A stretch of 64,000 bases of DNA, taken from Neoceratodus forsteri (lineage: Eukaryota > Chordata > Ceratodontiformes > Ceratodontidae). Positions within the stretch are counted from its first letter, which is position 1. Each line of letters begins with the position of its first letter. Both the position numbers and the translations under genes were made by a program. The notes beneath the pieces are model-generated. The model was not told where the DNA came from and ran no database searches. It worked only from the letters and a program-made list of their open reading frames with translations. The stretch lies in contig CM057456.1 of assembly GCA_016271365.2 (NCBI GenBank), forward strand, positions 1,394,089,501-1,394,153,500. The letters run 5' to 3'. This document shows positions 31,619-41,964 of the stretch, one piece after another.

Positions 31619-33290
31619 CAGGTAATCCAAGATTCCTGCCATAGGGCAGGCAAGGTGATAAAACTCCTTGCCCTGGCACCAACTGGAGAACCTCTTCCTT
31701 TTAAAGGCATAAGACCAGTGAGTCATCTCCTTCCGGGAGGCCTCCACAACATGGATCACTTCATCTGAAAGACCCAAGGCCTGGAACTTTAACCTCTCAG
31801 GAACCAGGACATAAGGTTCAGGGATTGGAGGTATGGGTACAAGACCTTCCCCCATTGTCTAGTCAGCAGATCTGGGTGGAGAGGCATCTGCCTGAGGTCT
31901 GCTGCTGAGACTGAGGAGATCTAGGTACCAGAACTGCCAAATCCAGTCCAGAGCTATCAGGATCATCTGCATCTTGTCCTTCCAGGCCTTGACCACTACC
32001 TTGTGGATCAAGGGGACGGGAGGGAAGGCGTACATGACGCCCGGGGTCCAGGGCCTCGCGAAGGCATCCCCCAGTAGTGTCCCGGACTGGGGGGGCGCGC
32101 ACAAAACTGCCTCAGCTTGGCGTTCTCCCAGGAGGCAAACAGGTCCACCAGAGGAGTACCCTAATGGGAGAACAGGTGGTTCACCACCTCCTGATTCAGG
32201 ACCACTCATAGGACATCTCTCTTATCTAGCTGAGAATGTCCGCCAGCTGACTGTTCTCTCTTGTGACATGGATCGCAAGGAGATCTGCACCCAGGCTGTG
32301 CATAAGGGTCCAGGTGCAGAGGGCCGACTGACACAGGGGAAGGGAGTGAGTTCCACTCTGCCTGTTCAGGTAGAACATGATAGTGGTGTTGTCCATCATG
32401 ACCTGACCTGACTAGTGGAGTGAATTCAGTCAATGTGAGTCACATTGCATGGAGCTCCAGCAGATTTATGGGGTGACGGGACTCCCAGAGTGACCAAAAC
32501 CCGTGGGCTCAGAGGTACACTCCCACCCCACCAGAGACGTATCCATCATGAGCACGATGGTTGATCCTGGATACACAAATGGGATTCCTTCCTCCATGTG
32601 TTTGGGGATCATCCCAGCCACCAGTAGATGGCATCCCACATTGGCTGGGTCACTGTGACCATCTGGTCCAAGTGGCCTAGGTGCTGGGACCACTGACGGC
32701 CCAACTCCCACCGGAGGTGGCACATCTGCCAGCATGCCCAAGGGACCACGATAATGCAGGATGCCATGTATCCAGCAGCCTCAGGAAATCCTGGGCAGGG
32801 TGTGAGAGCCCTATCTAAAAATGATCAGGCAAAGGAGATAAGATCCAGTGCCCAGTCTGCAGGGAGGCAGGCCTTAGCCCGCAGGGAGTTTAGTTCTACC
32901 CTGATGAATTTGATCACCTGCTTTGGTACCAATTCAGACTAGTCCAGGTTGACCAACAGGCCCAAGACTCGATCTCTGGCCCTCTTTCTACCGCCTCTTT
33001 GGATGAACCCTCTAGCAGCCAGTCATCCAGGCAGAGATACACCACCCGGACACCTAGTCGCCTCGGGTATGCTGCCACCACTGCTATACACTTGAAGACC
33101 GTGGACGCCAAGAAGAGGTCGAAGGGCACGATCGAAAACTAGTACAGGACCCCTTCTGCTCTTAACTGGGAGGTACCCACTGTGGGAGGATGGACAGGGA
33201 TGTGGAAGAACGCATCCTGGAGGTCTATGGAGCAAAATCACATGTTTTTTTCAGTGTCAGAATGATCGGATTCAGAGTGAACATCAGGAA
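31619..33290 (-). pseudogene. A3 recombinase N-part and RT-RNase H middle part
   Basis: YR N-part (31619-31855): LKFQALGLSDEVIHVVEASR, FKRKRFSSWCQGKEF, ILDYL. RNase H C-part: GDAFARPWTPGVMYAFPPVP and LIALDWIWQFWYLDLLSLSS. RT: VVYLCLDDWLLEGSS (about 33040; the Asp pair is kept) and CIAVVAAYPRRLGV. There are many frame changes. It is cut at 33290 by B4 and continues at 41965. Confidence 0.78.
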
Positions 33291-33765
33291 AGTACAGTTA
33301 TGTAAGAACTTAACGTAACAGCAGATCTTCGAGAGAAGCTCTTGCAGCAGGTAACACATGTGGGACTGATGCCACCTGGTGGCAGATCTTGGCAGTTCTT
33401 TTCTCCAGCAGTACCGACGTGGGACCGCCCAACCGGCGTCGGCTCCACCCCCGACATCACCCAGTATAAAGGCAGGAGGCAGTCCCCCCGTGCTCCAGTT
33501 CATGTACGCCAATGACTGGCCAAAAGCGGACAGCTGTGGATCTAAAACTCCACAGAAAAAACAAGGGCAAACCAACTAAGCCCACAACTGAAAAACATGA
33601 AATTTGGATCAGAGCAGAGAGACTTACTCCCGGGGGAAGGAGGAAGGGAAAATCATACCTGCTGCAAGAGCTTCTCTCGAAGATCTACTGTTACGATAAA
33701 TTCTCACATAACTGTACTATCTTACTTCGAGAGGAATCTCTCAGCAGGTAACACATGTAGGACTG
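33291..33765. repeat. B4 3' ITR (33291-33500) and ICR (33655-33765)
   Basis: ITR begins AGTACAGTTATGTAAGAACT and includes AGCAGATCTTCGAGAG and GTATAAAGGCAGGAGG. ICR: GCTGCAAGAGCTTCTCTCG, CTACTGTTACGATAAATTC, ACTGTACTATCTTACTTCG. The donor-like GTAAGT is mutated to ATAAAT here. Confidence 0.85.
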
Positions 33766-33905
33766 ATTCCCAGTCAGCATAAAACTAAAGACAACCCTTG
33801 GGAAGGGGACGTAAATATACAGACACACTCCCAAGCAGTATAAAGCTTAAGACAACCCTTGGGAGGGGGAAAGGAGAGGCAGACACACATAGGGAGAGAG
33901 ACCTC

Positions 33906-35328
33906 TCATGAGATAAGGCCCTGGAGAATCGCAAGGCCAAAACCTGCTCGCCGCATGGAAACTATATCCAGACTGTAGTGCCTGATGAACGTGTGAACAG
34001 AGTGCCAAGTGGCAGCAGCACAAACGTCAAACGCCGACATTCTCTTGAGTGCTGCAAAAGAAGTAGCAACTGCTCTGGTGGAATGTGCCCTGACCGCACC
34101 CAGAAGGGTTTTCTCACCCTTCTCATAACAGAAGGATATGCCATTTACCAACCAACGCAAAAGCGTTCGTTTGGTAACCGGGCGCCCCAAGGATCTGTCA
34201 GCAAAGGACACAAAAAGCTGATCGGATTGCCTGGCATCCTTGGTTATGGGCAGGTAACAGCGTAAAGCTCTATGCACATCTAAGGTGTGCAGAAGCGCCT
34301 CACCCTGGTTGGAGTGTTCCGGGTAATAAACCAGAAGCTGAACCGACTGATTAAGAGTAAGCTCCGAGACTACCTTAGGAAGGAATTTTGGATTGGTGCG
34401 GAGATCCACCCTATCCTTATGAAAAACCAGATAAGGTTCTCTACACATCAAAGCACGAAGCTCAGAAATGCATCTAGCAGAGGTAACTGCTACCAAAAGC
34501 AACGTCATCCAGGAGAGGTAACGAAGCTCACAACTCATGGCCGGTTCAAATGGGGGAAGCATAAGCCTTTCCAGAACAAACAATAAGTCCCAAGGAGGAA
34601 CAGGATCCCCTTAAGGAAGGTTTAGCTACCGCCAATTGAGCCACTGTCCTGTCATGGACACAGTGATGATAGACAGAAACAGCAGCCAGGTGTACTTTTA
34701 TGGACGGGTAACTGAGACCTGACTCCGAAAGGGATAACGTGTATTGTAAGATAGAGTTGACCGGACAGACCAGAGGGTCCAATCTCCTGGCTGTGGCCCA
34801 CAGACAAAAGTGTTTCCATTTCATGGTGTAAGTGGCCCTGGTAGTGGGTTTCCGCACCTCAACTATGATTTGAGCTACTCTGTCTGATACTCCAAATCTG
34901 AGCTTCACTAGGTCCTGAGGAGCCAAGCATGCAGGTGGAGTAAGCATAAGTTGGGATGGACCAAAGTTCCCTGTTGCTGAGAGAGTGGCTGACCCAAGAA
35001 TGGAAGGGGCCACGGAGGCTCCACTGTCAGACCCCTGAGCAGTGGGAACCAAATCTATCTGGGCCACAGAGGGGCTATCAGGATCAGGACTACCCTCTCC
35101 GACTGGGCTTTGAGTAGAACCCGCTGCAAGAGGGGGAAAGGAGGAAATGCATAAAGGAACCTCCTTTTCCAGGACAGGGACAATGCGTCTTGCCAAAAAG
35201 CTCCAGGCTCGGGACCAAGCGAGCAGAAATTGGGCAGTTTTGCACTGCACAGAGATGCAAAAAGGTCCACCTCTGGCATCCCCCATCTGGTGAACACGGT
35301 ATCTGCTACCGACTGTAGCAGGGACCAC
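33906..35328 (-). pseudogene. B4 tyrosine recombinase
   Basis: The N-part frame 34546-35328 carries IIVEVRKPTTRATYTMKWKH and LSYPSIKVHLAAVSVYHH. The C-part frame 33906-34583 carries TSARCISELRAL, where the column that is Arg in the other copies is Cys. It also has RAHSTRAVATSFAALKRMSA (H-x-x-R kept) and TFIRHYSLDIVSMRRAG (Tyr kept). A small deletion and frameshift lie near 34590. Loss of the first Arg would inactivate it even without the shift. Confidence 0.85.
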
Positions 35329-35521
35329 TCATGAGTTAATGGTTCGGCTCGGCTGAGCATCTGCAACCACGTTCACAGAGCCTGGAACATGGACTGCCGA
35401 TAGACTGAGCTGATGCTCAATCGCCCAGTCCCACACACTCACGGATTCCCGACACAAGGGGTAAGAGTGTGTGGCTCCCTGCTTGTTGACGTAGAACACC
35501 ATGGAGGTAACATAGAAACAT
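35055..35521 (-). pseudogene. B4 RNase H C-terminal part
   Basis: SMVFYVNKQGATHSYPLCRE, then HVPGSVNVVADAQPS and SVADTVFTRWGMPEVDLFAS. It is separated by the CR1 LINE from VLYS..LRVQTYN at 38690, the rest of the RNase H strand carrying the TDN box. Confidence 0.8.
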
Positions 35522-36277
35522 AGAATTTGACGGCAGATAAGGACCGCTTGGCCCACCCAGTCTGCCCATTTCCCTACCTACTGGATAAGCTGCAGATCCT
35601 AGTTAACCACCAGCCTACTTCTTCCTACCCCCACCCCCCAGAGTTGCCTTATGACTATCCCATGCATGCTTGAATTCCACCACTGATTTTGACTCCACAA
35701 CCTCCTCCGGAAGGCCATTCCATGCATCCACAACCCTCTCTGAAAAATACTTCCTTAAATTACCTCTGAGCCGCCTCTATCTTCAAATTGTGCCCTCTTG
35801 TTCTTGCACACTCTTTTTTTGAAAGATGCTACCCTCTTGGACTTTGTTGATTCCCTTGAGGTACTTGAAAGTTTCTATCATGTCCCCTCTCCTCCTTTCC
35901 TCGAGGCTATACATATAAGCTCCTTAAGTCTCTCTTTATATGTCCTCCGTGCAGACCCTGCACCATTTTAGTTGCCCTCCTCTGGACAGCTTCCATCCTG
36001 TCTATGTTCCTTGCGAGATTGGGTCTCAGAACTGCACACAGTACTCCAGATGGGGTCTCACCAGCTGTCTGTACAGAGGGATAATAACTTCCTGTTTTCT
36101 ACTGGTGATGCTCTCCTATGCATCCCAGTATCCCCCAGCCCTCCTTGCTGCCTTCTCCATTGCTTGCCCACCTTTAGGTCATCTGATATGACTACCCCCA
36201 GGTCCCTTTCCATTTTGTTGTTGTTAGTATCTCACCCCCATTGTGTACTCTTCCCTGGGTTTTGTTTCCCAGGTGCA

Positions 36278-37265
36278 TTACCTGCACTTCTTAGCATTGA
36301 ATCTAAGCTGCCATACATTTGACCATTCCTCTAACCTTGCCAAGTCCCTTCTCATCCTTTCCACCCCACCCTGTGCATCAACTCTGTTGCAGATCTTAGT
36401 GTCATCTGCAGAGAGACATATTTTTCCTTCCAGTCCTTCTGCAATGTCGCTTATAAAGACATTGAAGAGGACTGGTCCTAATACTGAACCCTGCGGTACC
36501 CCGCTAGTAACCCTCCTTTCTTCTGAGTGGACTCCATTTACTATTACTCTCTGTGTCCTATTCTCCAGCCAATTCTTTACCCAGGCTGTCATCTTGGGAC
36601 CCACTCCCAGGCTGGCTAACTTATATATTAATCTTTTGTGTGGACTGTGTCAAATGCCTTGCTAAAGTCTAGGTAGGCCATGTCCACAGCCCTCCCTGAT
36701 CTACTACTTTGGTCACCCAGTCAAAGAAATCTATCAGATTGTCTGGCATGACCTTCCCGCTGTGAATCCATGCTGCCTAGGGTCCTGTGCCCTTCTGGCC
36801 TCTAGATATCGACAATTCTTCCTTTAGAAGTGATTCCATCATGTTCCCCATCACTGAGGTTAAACTAACAGGTCTATAGTTTCCTGCTTCTGCCTTGCTC
36901 CCACTTTTGTGAAGGGGAATCACATCTGCCCTCCTCCAGTCCTCGGGTACCACCCCATCCTCCCATGATTTGTTAAAAAGGGTAGTCAGTGGTGTCACTA
37001 GTTCTACCCTTAGTTCTTTTAGAATTCTGGGATGAATCCCATCAGGCCCCATTGCTTTGTCCACCTTCAGTTTTAAGAGTTCTTTCAGAACCCTTTCTTC
37101 TGTAAATGGGCTGGTATCAACTTCTGTATCCAGAGTGTTACTACTGTTTGTTTTATGTACCTCCCCCTCTTCCTTTGTAAATACTGAGCAAAAATATTTG
37201 TTTAGTATCTCTGCCTTTTCACATTCTCCCTCTGCCCACCCTCCCTCCCCTTTATTAAGCCTCAC
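36278..37265 (-). pseudogene. CR1 reverse transcriptase
   Basis: First part (36777-37265): AEILNKYFCSVFTKEEGEVH, KVDKAMGPDGIHPRILKEL, PEDWRRADVIPLHKSGSKAE, NYRPVSLTSVMGNMMESLL. Second part (36278-36604): SGVPQGSVLGPVLFNVFISD, and the active site LSADDTKI where CR1/L2 enzymes have FADDTK. A gap and frame break near 36610-36780 separate them. It is recognisable as the CR1/L2 group, inactive. Confidence 0.88.
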
Positions 37266-38074
37266 TATCCCTCCCTTGGTCTTCCTTTGCTCCTGATGTA
37301 CCTATAAAGGTTTTATTCCCTTCTTAACTGAGTTGGCTATCTTTTCCTCAGTTTGGGCCTTTGCTGTTCTGACTGCCTTCCCAGCCTCCTTTTGCTTTAA
37401 CTGATACAGTTCTCTGTCCTGCTCCTGCTGCAGATTCCTTGTACTTCCTGAATGCTTTCTTTTTCTTGAACCTTCACTGCCACTTCCTTTGAGAACCATA
37501 GTGGTTTCTTACATCGTTTGTTTTGTTTATGTAGCTTCACACAAAGGCTCGTTACCTCTGTGATGGCAATTTTTATTATTCCCCATTGTTCTTCCACCCT
37601 CCTTCCCGCCCATTTGCTAGTGCATTCCTTAGGCACTCACCCATTTTACAAAGTCAGCCCTCCCAAGTCCAGTACTTTTGTCTTTGTATGGACTTGACTC
37701 TATTGCTGTGTTTATTGTGAACCATACTGTTCGATGGTCGCTAGTTCCTAGATGGCTACCCACTTACATCTGTGATCCTCTCTCCATCTCCATTTGAGAG
37801 TATCAAGTCTAATATTGCTCCCTCTGAGTGGGCTCCAGTACTAGTTGTCTAAGGCATGCCCCTGTAGGGCATCTAGAATAACTGCACTCTTGAAGTGGCA
37901 GCTGCAACTGCGCTCAGTTAACATCTGGCATATTCAGATCACCCATCAGCAATATCTCCCCTTTTCTGCCATTCTAAGTATACTTTCTATCATTTCCTTG
38001 TCCACTTCCTCCCTGAGAGGGGTCTGTACTCTACAACCCCTGTGCGGATTGTGGTGCCATTGCCTGTCTCAAAT

Positions 38075-38332
38075 TTACCCACAGTGCTTCTTCTCCTCCT
38101 GTTTACCCTTTTGTTCTGTTGCTTTTATTCCTTCCCTTATGTAAAGAACTACCCTCCCCTCTTTACCCTCCCTGTCCCTCCTGTAGATAGTGTATCCTGG
38201 TATGTTTACGTCCCAGTCATGGTTTTGTGTGTACCATGTTTCTGTGACTGCCACGATATCCAGATGTTCCTCCTCCATCAAGGCCACTAATTCAGGAAGC
38301 TTGTTACCTAGACTACAGGCATTGGTACTCAT
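38075..38332 (-). pseudogene. CR1 endonuclease N-terminus
   Basis: NACSLGNKLPELVALMEEEH, then LDIVAVTETWYTQNHDWDVN and GYTIYRRDREGKEGRVVLYI. This is the start of an AP-like endonuclease (EEP fold). The ET-W and HDW blocks are typical of CR1. The middle and C-terminal endonuclease (37500-38075) are scrambled by frame changes. Confidence 0.85.
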
Positions 38333-38671
38333 TGCTCTCCATTTTTGATGGCCTTACCTTCTGTTGCAGCATCCCCACTGACCGTTCTACCTTGGTCTTT
38401 TTCTCATTTAGTACCCTGTTTTGTAGGAGGGCTGGGATTTTTCTGCTGCTTGTCAGTGCCTCCCCATTGACTAGTTTAAAAGCTTGCCAATGAAGCATTT
38501 AAACCGATTGCTCAAAAGACTTGTTCCTTCCTGGACAGATGCAGACCATCCTGCCAGTATAGGCTGGTGTCCCTCCAGGTGGAACCCCAGTCCCCAATGA
38601 AGCCAAACCCCTGTGCTCCGCACCATTTTTTCAACCATTCATTAAACTGCATGGTGCCAATTACCCTCGCC
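38313..38671 (-). pseudogene. CR1 ORF1 C-terminus, esterase (SGNH-like) end
   Basis: FNEWLKKWCGAQGFGFIGDW, then YWQDGLHLSRKE. The D-x-x-H (DGLH) is the catalytic Asp-His pair of the esterase domain found in CR1-type ORF1. The GDS nucleophile motif would lie upstream in the missing 5' part. A short further frame ends with KKTKVERSVGMLQQKV. Confidence 0.75.
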
Positions 38672-39840
38672 TCCTGTTGTACGTCTGAACCCGAAGGTGG
38701 CCGGGAGGTAGGAATGGACTCAGTGCCTGTCAAGAGTACAGGACAGCTCTTAGCTCGAGCACATTGATGTGCAGGTTCTCCTCTAACGGGGACCACAGTC
38801 TGTGAGTCCTGTGGATGCCCAAATGAACCCCCCATCCTGTCCCAGACACATCTGTAGTGAGAGTCTGGGTAGGTGTGTCTGGCTGGAAGGGGAGGCCTCT
38901 GCAGAGATTCTGAGGGGACCCCCACCAGCGGAGTTCTCAATGAATTGGCTCTGTGATCCAGATTGGCAAATCCAAGTTGTCCCTGGTTTGGTCCCACTGG
39001 ACGCGAAGCGTCCACTGAATAGTGCACATGTGCAGCCTGGCGAAGGGGACCGATACTATGGCGGCCGCCATGTGTCCCAGAAGCTGAAAAATGGATCTGG
39101 CCAAGACGACAGATGCTGAACAAGTTTGGACTGCAAGTGCCCTGAGGTGCTCTGCTCTGTTGGAAGGCCTTCCCCAAGAGGTATCCAGTAGGGCTCCTAT
39201 GAATTGTAGGCACTGGGAGGGAAGGAGCTGTGACTTTTCTGGGTTCACTGTGATCCCCAGGTGCCGACAGAGGGAGAGTGTGTCCAGTATGGTCTCTCAA
39301 AGACGAGACTTGGACGGGGCCAACAGAAGCCAATCATCTAGATAGGGAAACAAGAAATGTCTGTTTTTGCGAAGTGCTGCTGCGACAATGGCAAGGCAGT
39401 TTGTGAAGACCCTGGGAGCAGAGGAAAGGCCGAAAGGGAGGACCTTGAATTGGTAGGACCAACCTTCGAACCTGAATCTCAGGAATCTCCAGTAATTTCT
39501 GCAGATGGGTATGTGCAGATATGCATCCTGCATGTCCAGGGAAGCCATCCAATCCCCGACCAAAAGGAAGGGAAGGAGATTTGGAAGCGAGACCATTCGG
39601 AATCTCCGATAGGAGACCCACCGATTGAGATTGCCGAGATCCAGGATGGGCCTAAAGTCCCCTGACATCTTGGGAACCAGGAAGACGTGGGAGTAATAAA
39701 CCAGAATCTACCTCTGCCTCTGGGACGCATTCTACAGCGTCCTTGGCCAGGAGAGACTGAATCTCCTGTCTGATAGGAGCTCACTTCTCTCCATGCCTGG
39801 GATTAAAGAGAAAAACAACCTCCCACCGGCTCTCCTGACG
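38672..39840 (-). pseudogene. B4 reverse transcriptase and RNase H N-part
   Basis: RT (39297-39668): GDFRPILDLGNLNRWVSYRR, FEGWSYQFKVLPFGLSSAPR, LFPYLDDWLLLAPS with both Asp. Connection (38937-39248): LLPSQCLQFIGALLDTS, QLLGHMAAAIVSVPFARLHM. RNase H start around 38820: VWDRMGGSFGHPQDSQ-like in a shifted frame. A stop replaces Gln in LYS*QALSPF near 38732. Frameshifts occur at about 39300 and 38940. Confidence 0.85.
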
Positions 39841-39872
39841 ACATGTCTGGGAGAGGGGGGTCGCTTAGATAG

Positions 39873-41674
39873 TCAGGTTGACTGAGGGGGAGGGAGGGCA
39901 GTGGCAGAAGGTCTAGCTTGTATGGAGGAGGTCGAGGCAGCACCTCTGGACGCACCTCTTCGACCAAAGCCTCCCTGCTGAGTGCGAGACTGAACATGGG
40001 GCTGCTGAGGCCGATGTCCCCCTCTGCTACGAAAACGGGGCTGGCAAAAACACTCCTGTTTTGGGCGGTACATAGACTGCATGGAACGGATGGCCTTTCC
40101 AGAGTCCTGCAGTTTAACTATGACCTTCTCTGTGTCTTCGCTGAAGGGCACAGAGCCTCTGAAAGGGGCGTCCAGAAGGGTAGTTTGAATCTCTGGGTTG
40201 AACCCTGAGACCCGGAGCCAGGAATGGCACCGAAGACAAATTCCGGTAGCAGCCGCCCTTGCTGAGGTGTCCGCAGAGTCATACGCAGCCCGGAGGATGC
40301 GAGTACCCACATCTGAGTCCGTCTGCAAAAGCTTAGCAAGTTCTGCATTTTGAGGGCAGTCGGGCATGTCTTGCAGGATGTCCAGTCCTTGGTCCTAGAG
40401 GTCTTTCTGGAACTGGACCATGTGCACCAAAAAACTGAGGCTACGTGTGCTGCAGGTGGCAGACGAGTACACCCTACGCCCTAAAGAATCCAGCTGCTTA
40501 GACTCCCTGTCTGGCGCCTGGGTACTTAGGTGCTTCGGGTCTCTGCAAACAATCGTGTGCAGCCGATATAACCACAGAATCAGCTGTGAGATGTTCAGCT
40601 AAACAAGAGTGGTCCTTGGGGGCCCGGTACAGACGATTTGACTTTTTGGGCACCACAGAGGAAGCGTGTGGATGCTTCCAAGTGGCAAGGCTGACGTTTT
40701 GGAAGGTATCCACTAATGGGGGGGATGACCACCGGCTTGGGGTCCTTCTGGTGCAAATACTTTGCCAGATGCATGCGTTCGGGGTCCAGGGCCTCTGTAT
40801 CCCATCCCATGTTCTCCTGTATGTGCCTCATGACGTCCATAAAGCTGGGGTCATCGGGCGGAGATTTTGACTGGTCCTCTAGATCACCAGGAAGCAAACC
40901 AGGGTCAGAATCAGAGTAGGAAGGTTCTGATTCACCATAGTCCTCTGAAGAAGAGGAGGAGGAAAGTCGGTCGGAATCCATGGACGAACGCCGGTCGGAC
41001 TTGTGCTTAGGAGGCAGGGATGAGGGCCTGAAAGAAGAGTGCCCCGCAGACGGTTTGGACTCCCAGTGATCAACCGAGACTGATCGGGAGGAGGACTTAC
41101 CTTTTGCCGCTGCGGAGCCTGCGTCAGAGGGCCTCTTAGGCACCGAGGAGCCGGAGTCAGAGGGCCTTTTTGCCACCACAGAACCGGAGTCAGAGGGCCT
41201 TTTTCCTGCTGCGGAACCGGAATCCAGGAGCCTAATTTTGACAGGCTGAAGAGAAGACCCTTTGGCAAGAGAAGTTGATGCGGGAGGCTTAAGGGAGGTA
41301 AGCTGGGCCTCATGACTGGAGGAGACGGAGCGACCAGCAGACTGGGAGCTGGAAGACCTGGGTCTGGTGGGCGAGCGATCCCGGTGGTGGCGCTTCTCCT
41401 TTCTGTGTCTTTCCTTGGATGGAGAGGGGGTATGAGATTCCCTCCTGGTGGACGTCTCCTGCTGCATCTGGGCCAAACGTTGTTGGGCTAGGTAAGCCTG
41501 GAGAGACTTCGGTCTCCGAATCCTGGACCAGCTGTTGAAGGCCTGGCAAGGGGAACAGGCGCTGGTGTCGTGCTCTGGGCCCAGGCAAAAAAGGCAGGCC
41601 GAATGTCCGTCCTTGGAAGGGATCGGCTTCCCACAAGAGCACTTATTACAGTGCCCAGTCGGTGCAGAGGACAT
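39873..41674 (-). pseudogene. B4 gag, with tandem DSGS repeats
   Basis: The first 359 codons (40595-41674) are open. Start at 41674 (MSSAPTGHCNKC); zinc block CSCGKPIPSKDGHSACLFCL then HDTSACSPCQAF. A basic/Ser-rich stretch follows (RHRKEKRHHRDRSPTRPRSS). Next are four tandem units like KRPSDSGS (41130-41235), a poly-Ser acidic part, and SPPDDPSFMDVMRHIQENMG. The C-part (39873-40367) has ILRAAYDSADTSARAAATGI and CLRCHSWLRVSGFNPEIQTT then PFRGSVPF. One or two frame breaks (40500-40600) separate the halves. Confidence 0.86.
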
Positions 41675-41769
41675 ATATCTTCGAGGAATCGCTGAAGCGA
41701 GATGGAGAAATAAGTTCTAAAGCTGAGGAACTGTTAGAGAGACGAGATCTGACTAACGCGTCGCCACAG

Positions 41770-41964
41770 CGGGAAAGAACTGGAGCAGGTGGGGACCACC
41801 TCCTGCCTTTATACTAGGTGACGCCGGGGGTGGAGCAGACGCCGGGTGGGCGGTCCCACGTCGGTACTGCTAGAGAAAAGAATTGCCGAGATCTGCTGCC
41901 AGGTGGCGTCAGTCCTATACATGTGTTAGCTGCTGCAAGAGCTTCCTTCCTCTCGAAGCAAGAT
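41770..41964. repeat. B4 5' inverted terminal repeat
   Basis: GCGGGAAAGAACTGGAGCAG leads in. ITR blocks TTATACTAGGTGACGCCGG, GGCGGTCCCACGTCGGTACT, and the end CTCTCGAAGCAAGAT match 33291-33500 inverted. Confidence 0.85.
41806..41813 (-). promoter_or_regulatory. TATA box of B4 in its 5' ITR
   Basis: TATAAAGG on the minus strand, followed by CAGGAGGTGG and then CCAGTTCTTTCCC about 30 bp downstream. Same arrangement as in B1 and B6. The copy in the 3' ITR (GTATAAAGGCAGG near 33465) has the opposite orientation and would fire into the flank. Confidence 0.6.

Larger units (their letters stand above)
35522..38671 (-). mobile_element. CR1-like LINE, 3.1 kb, 5'-truncated
   Basis: 3' end at 35522 with the tail AATTCTATGTTTCTATGTTA, reminiscent of CR1 (ATTCTATG)n tails. 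From the 5' side it carries the end of ORF1, the endonuclease start, a gap, and RT. It interrupts RNase H of B4, whose codons resume on both sides (..VQTYN and TSMVFYVN..). The ORF1 start and the first half of the usual 5' region are missing. I see no clear target-site duplication. Confidence 0.85.
33291..41964 (-). mobile_element. DIRS-B element B4, split by a CR1 LINE
   Basis: ITRs at 33291-33500 and 41770-41964. Inserted in the RT of A3: left flank ..ATCAGGA, right flank GAT/GTTGCATTTCC... Aligning the joined flank with A2 (about 4855-4900) gives equal spacing, so nothing was duplicated or lost. Without the LINE (35522-38671) B4 is about 5.5 kb. It has the longest open gag frame in the window and an intact YLDD. 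Confidence 0.87.
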
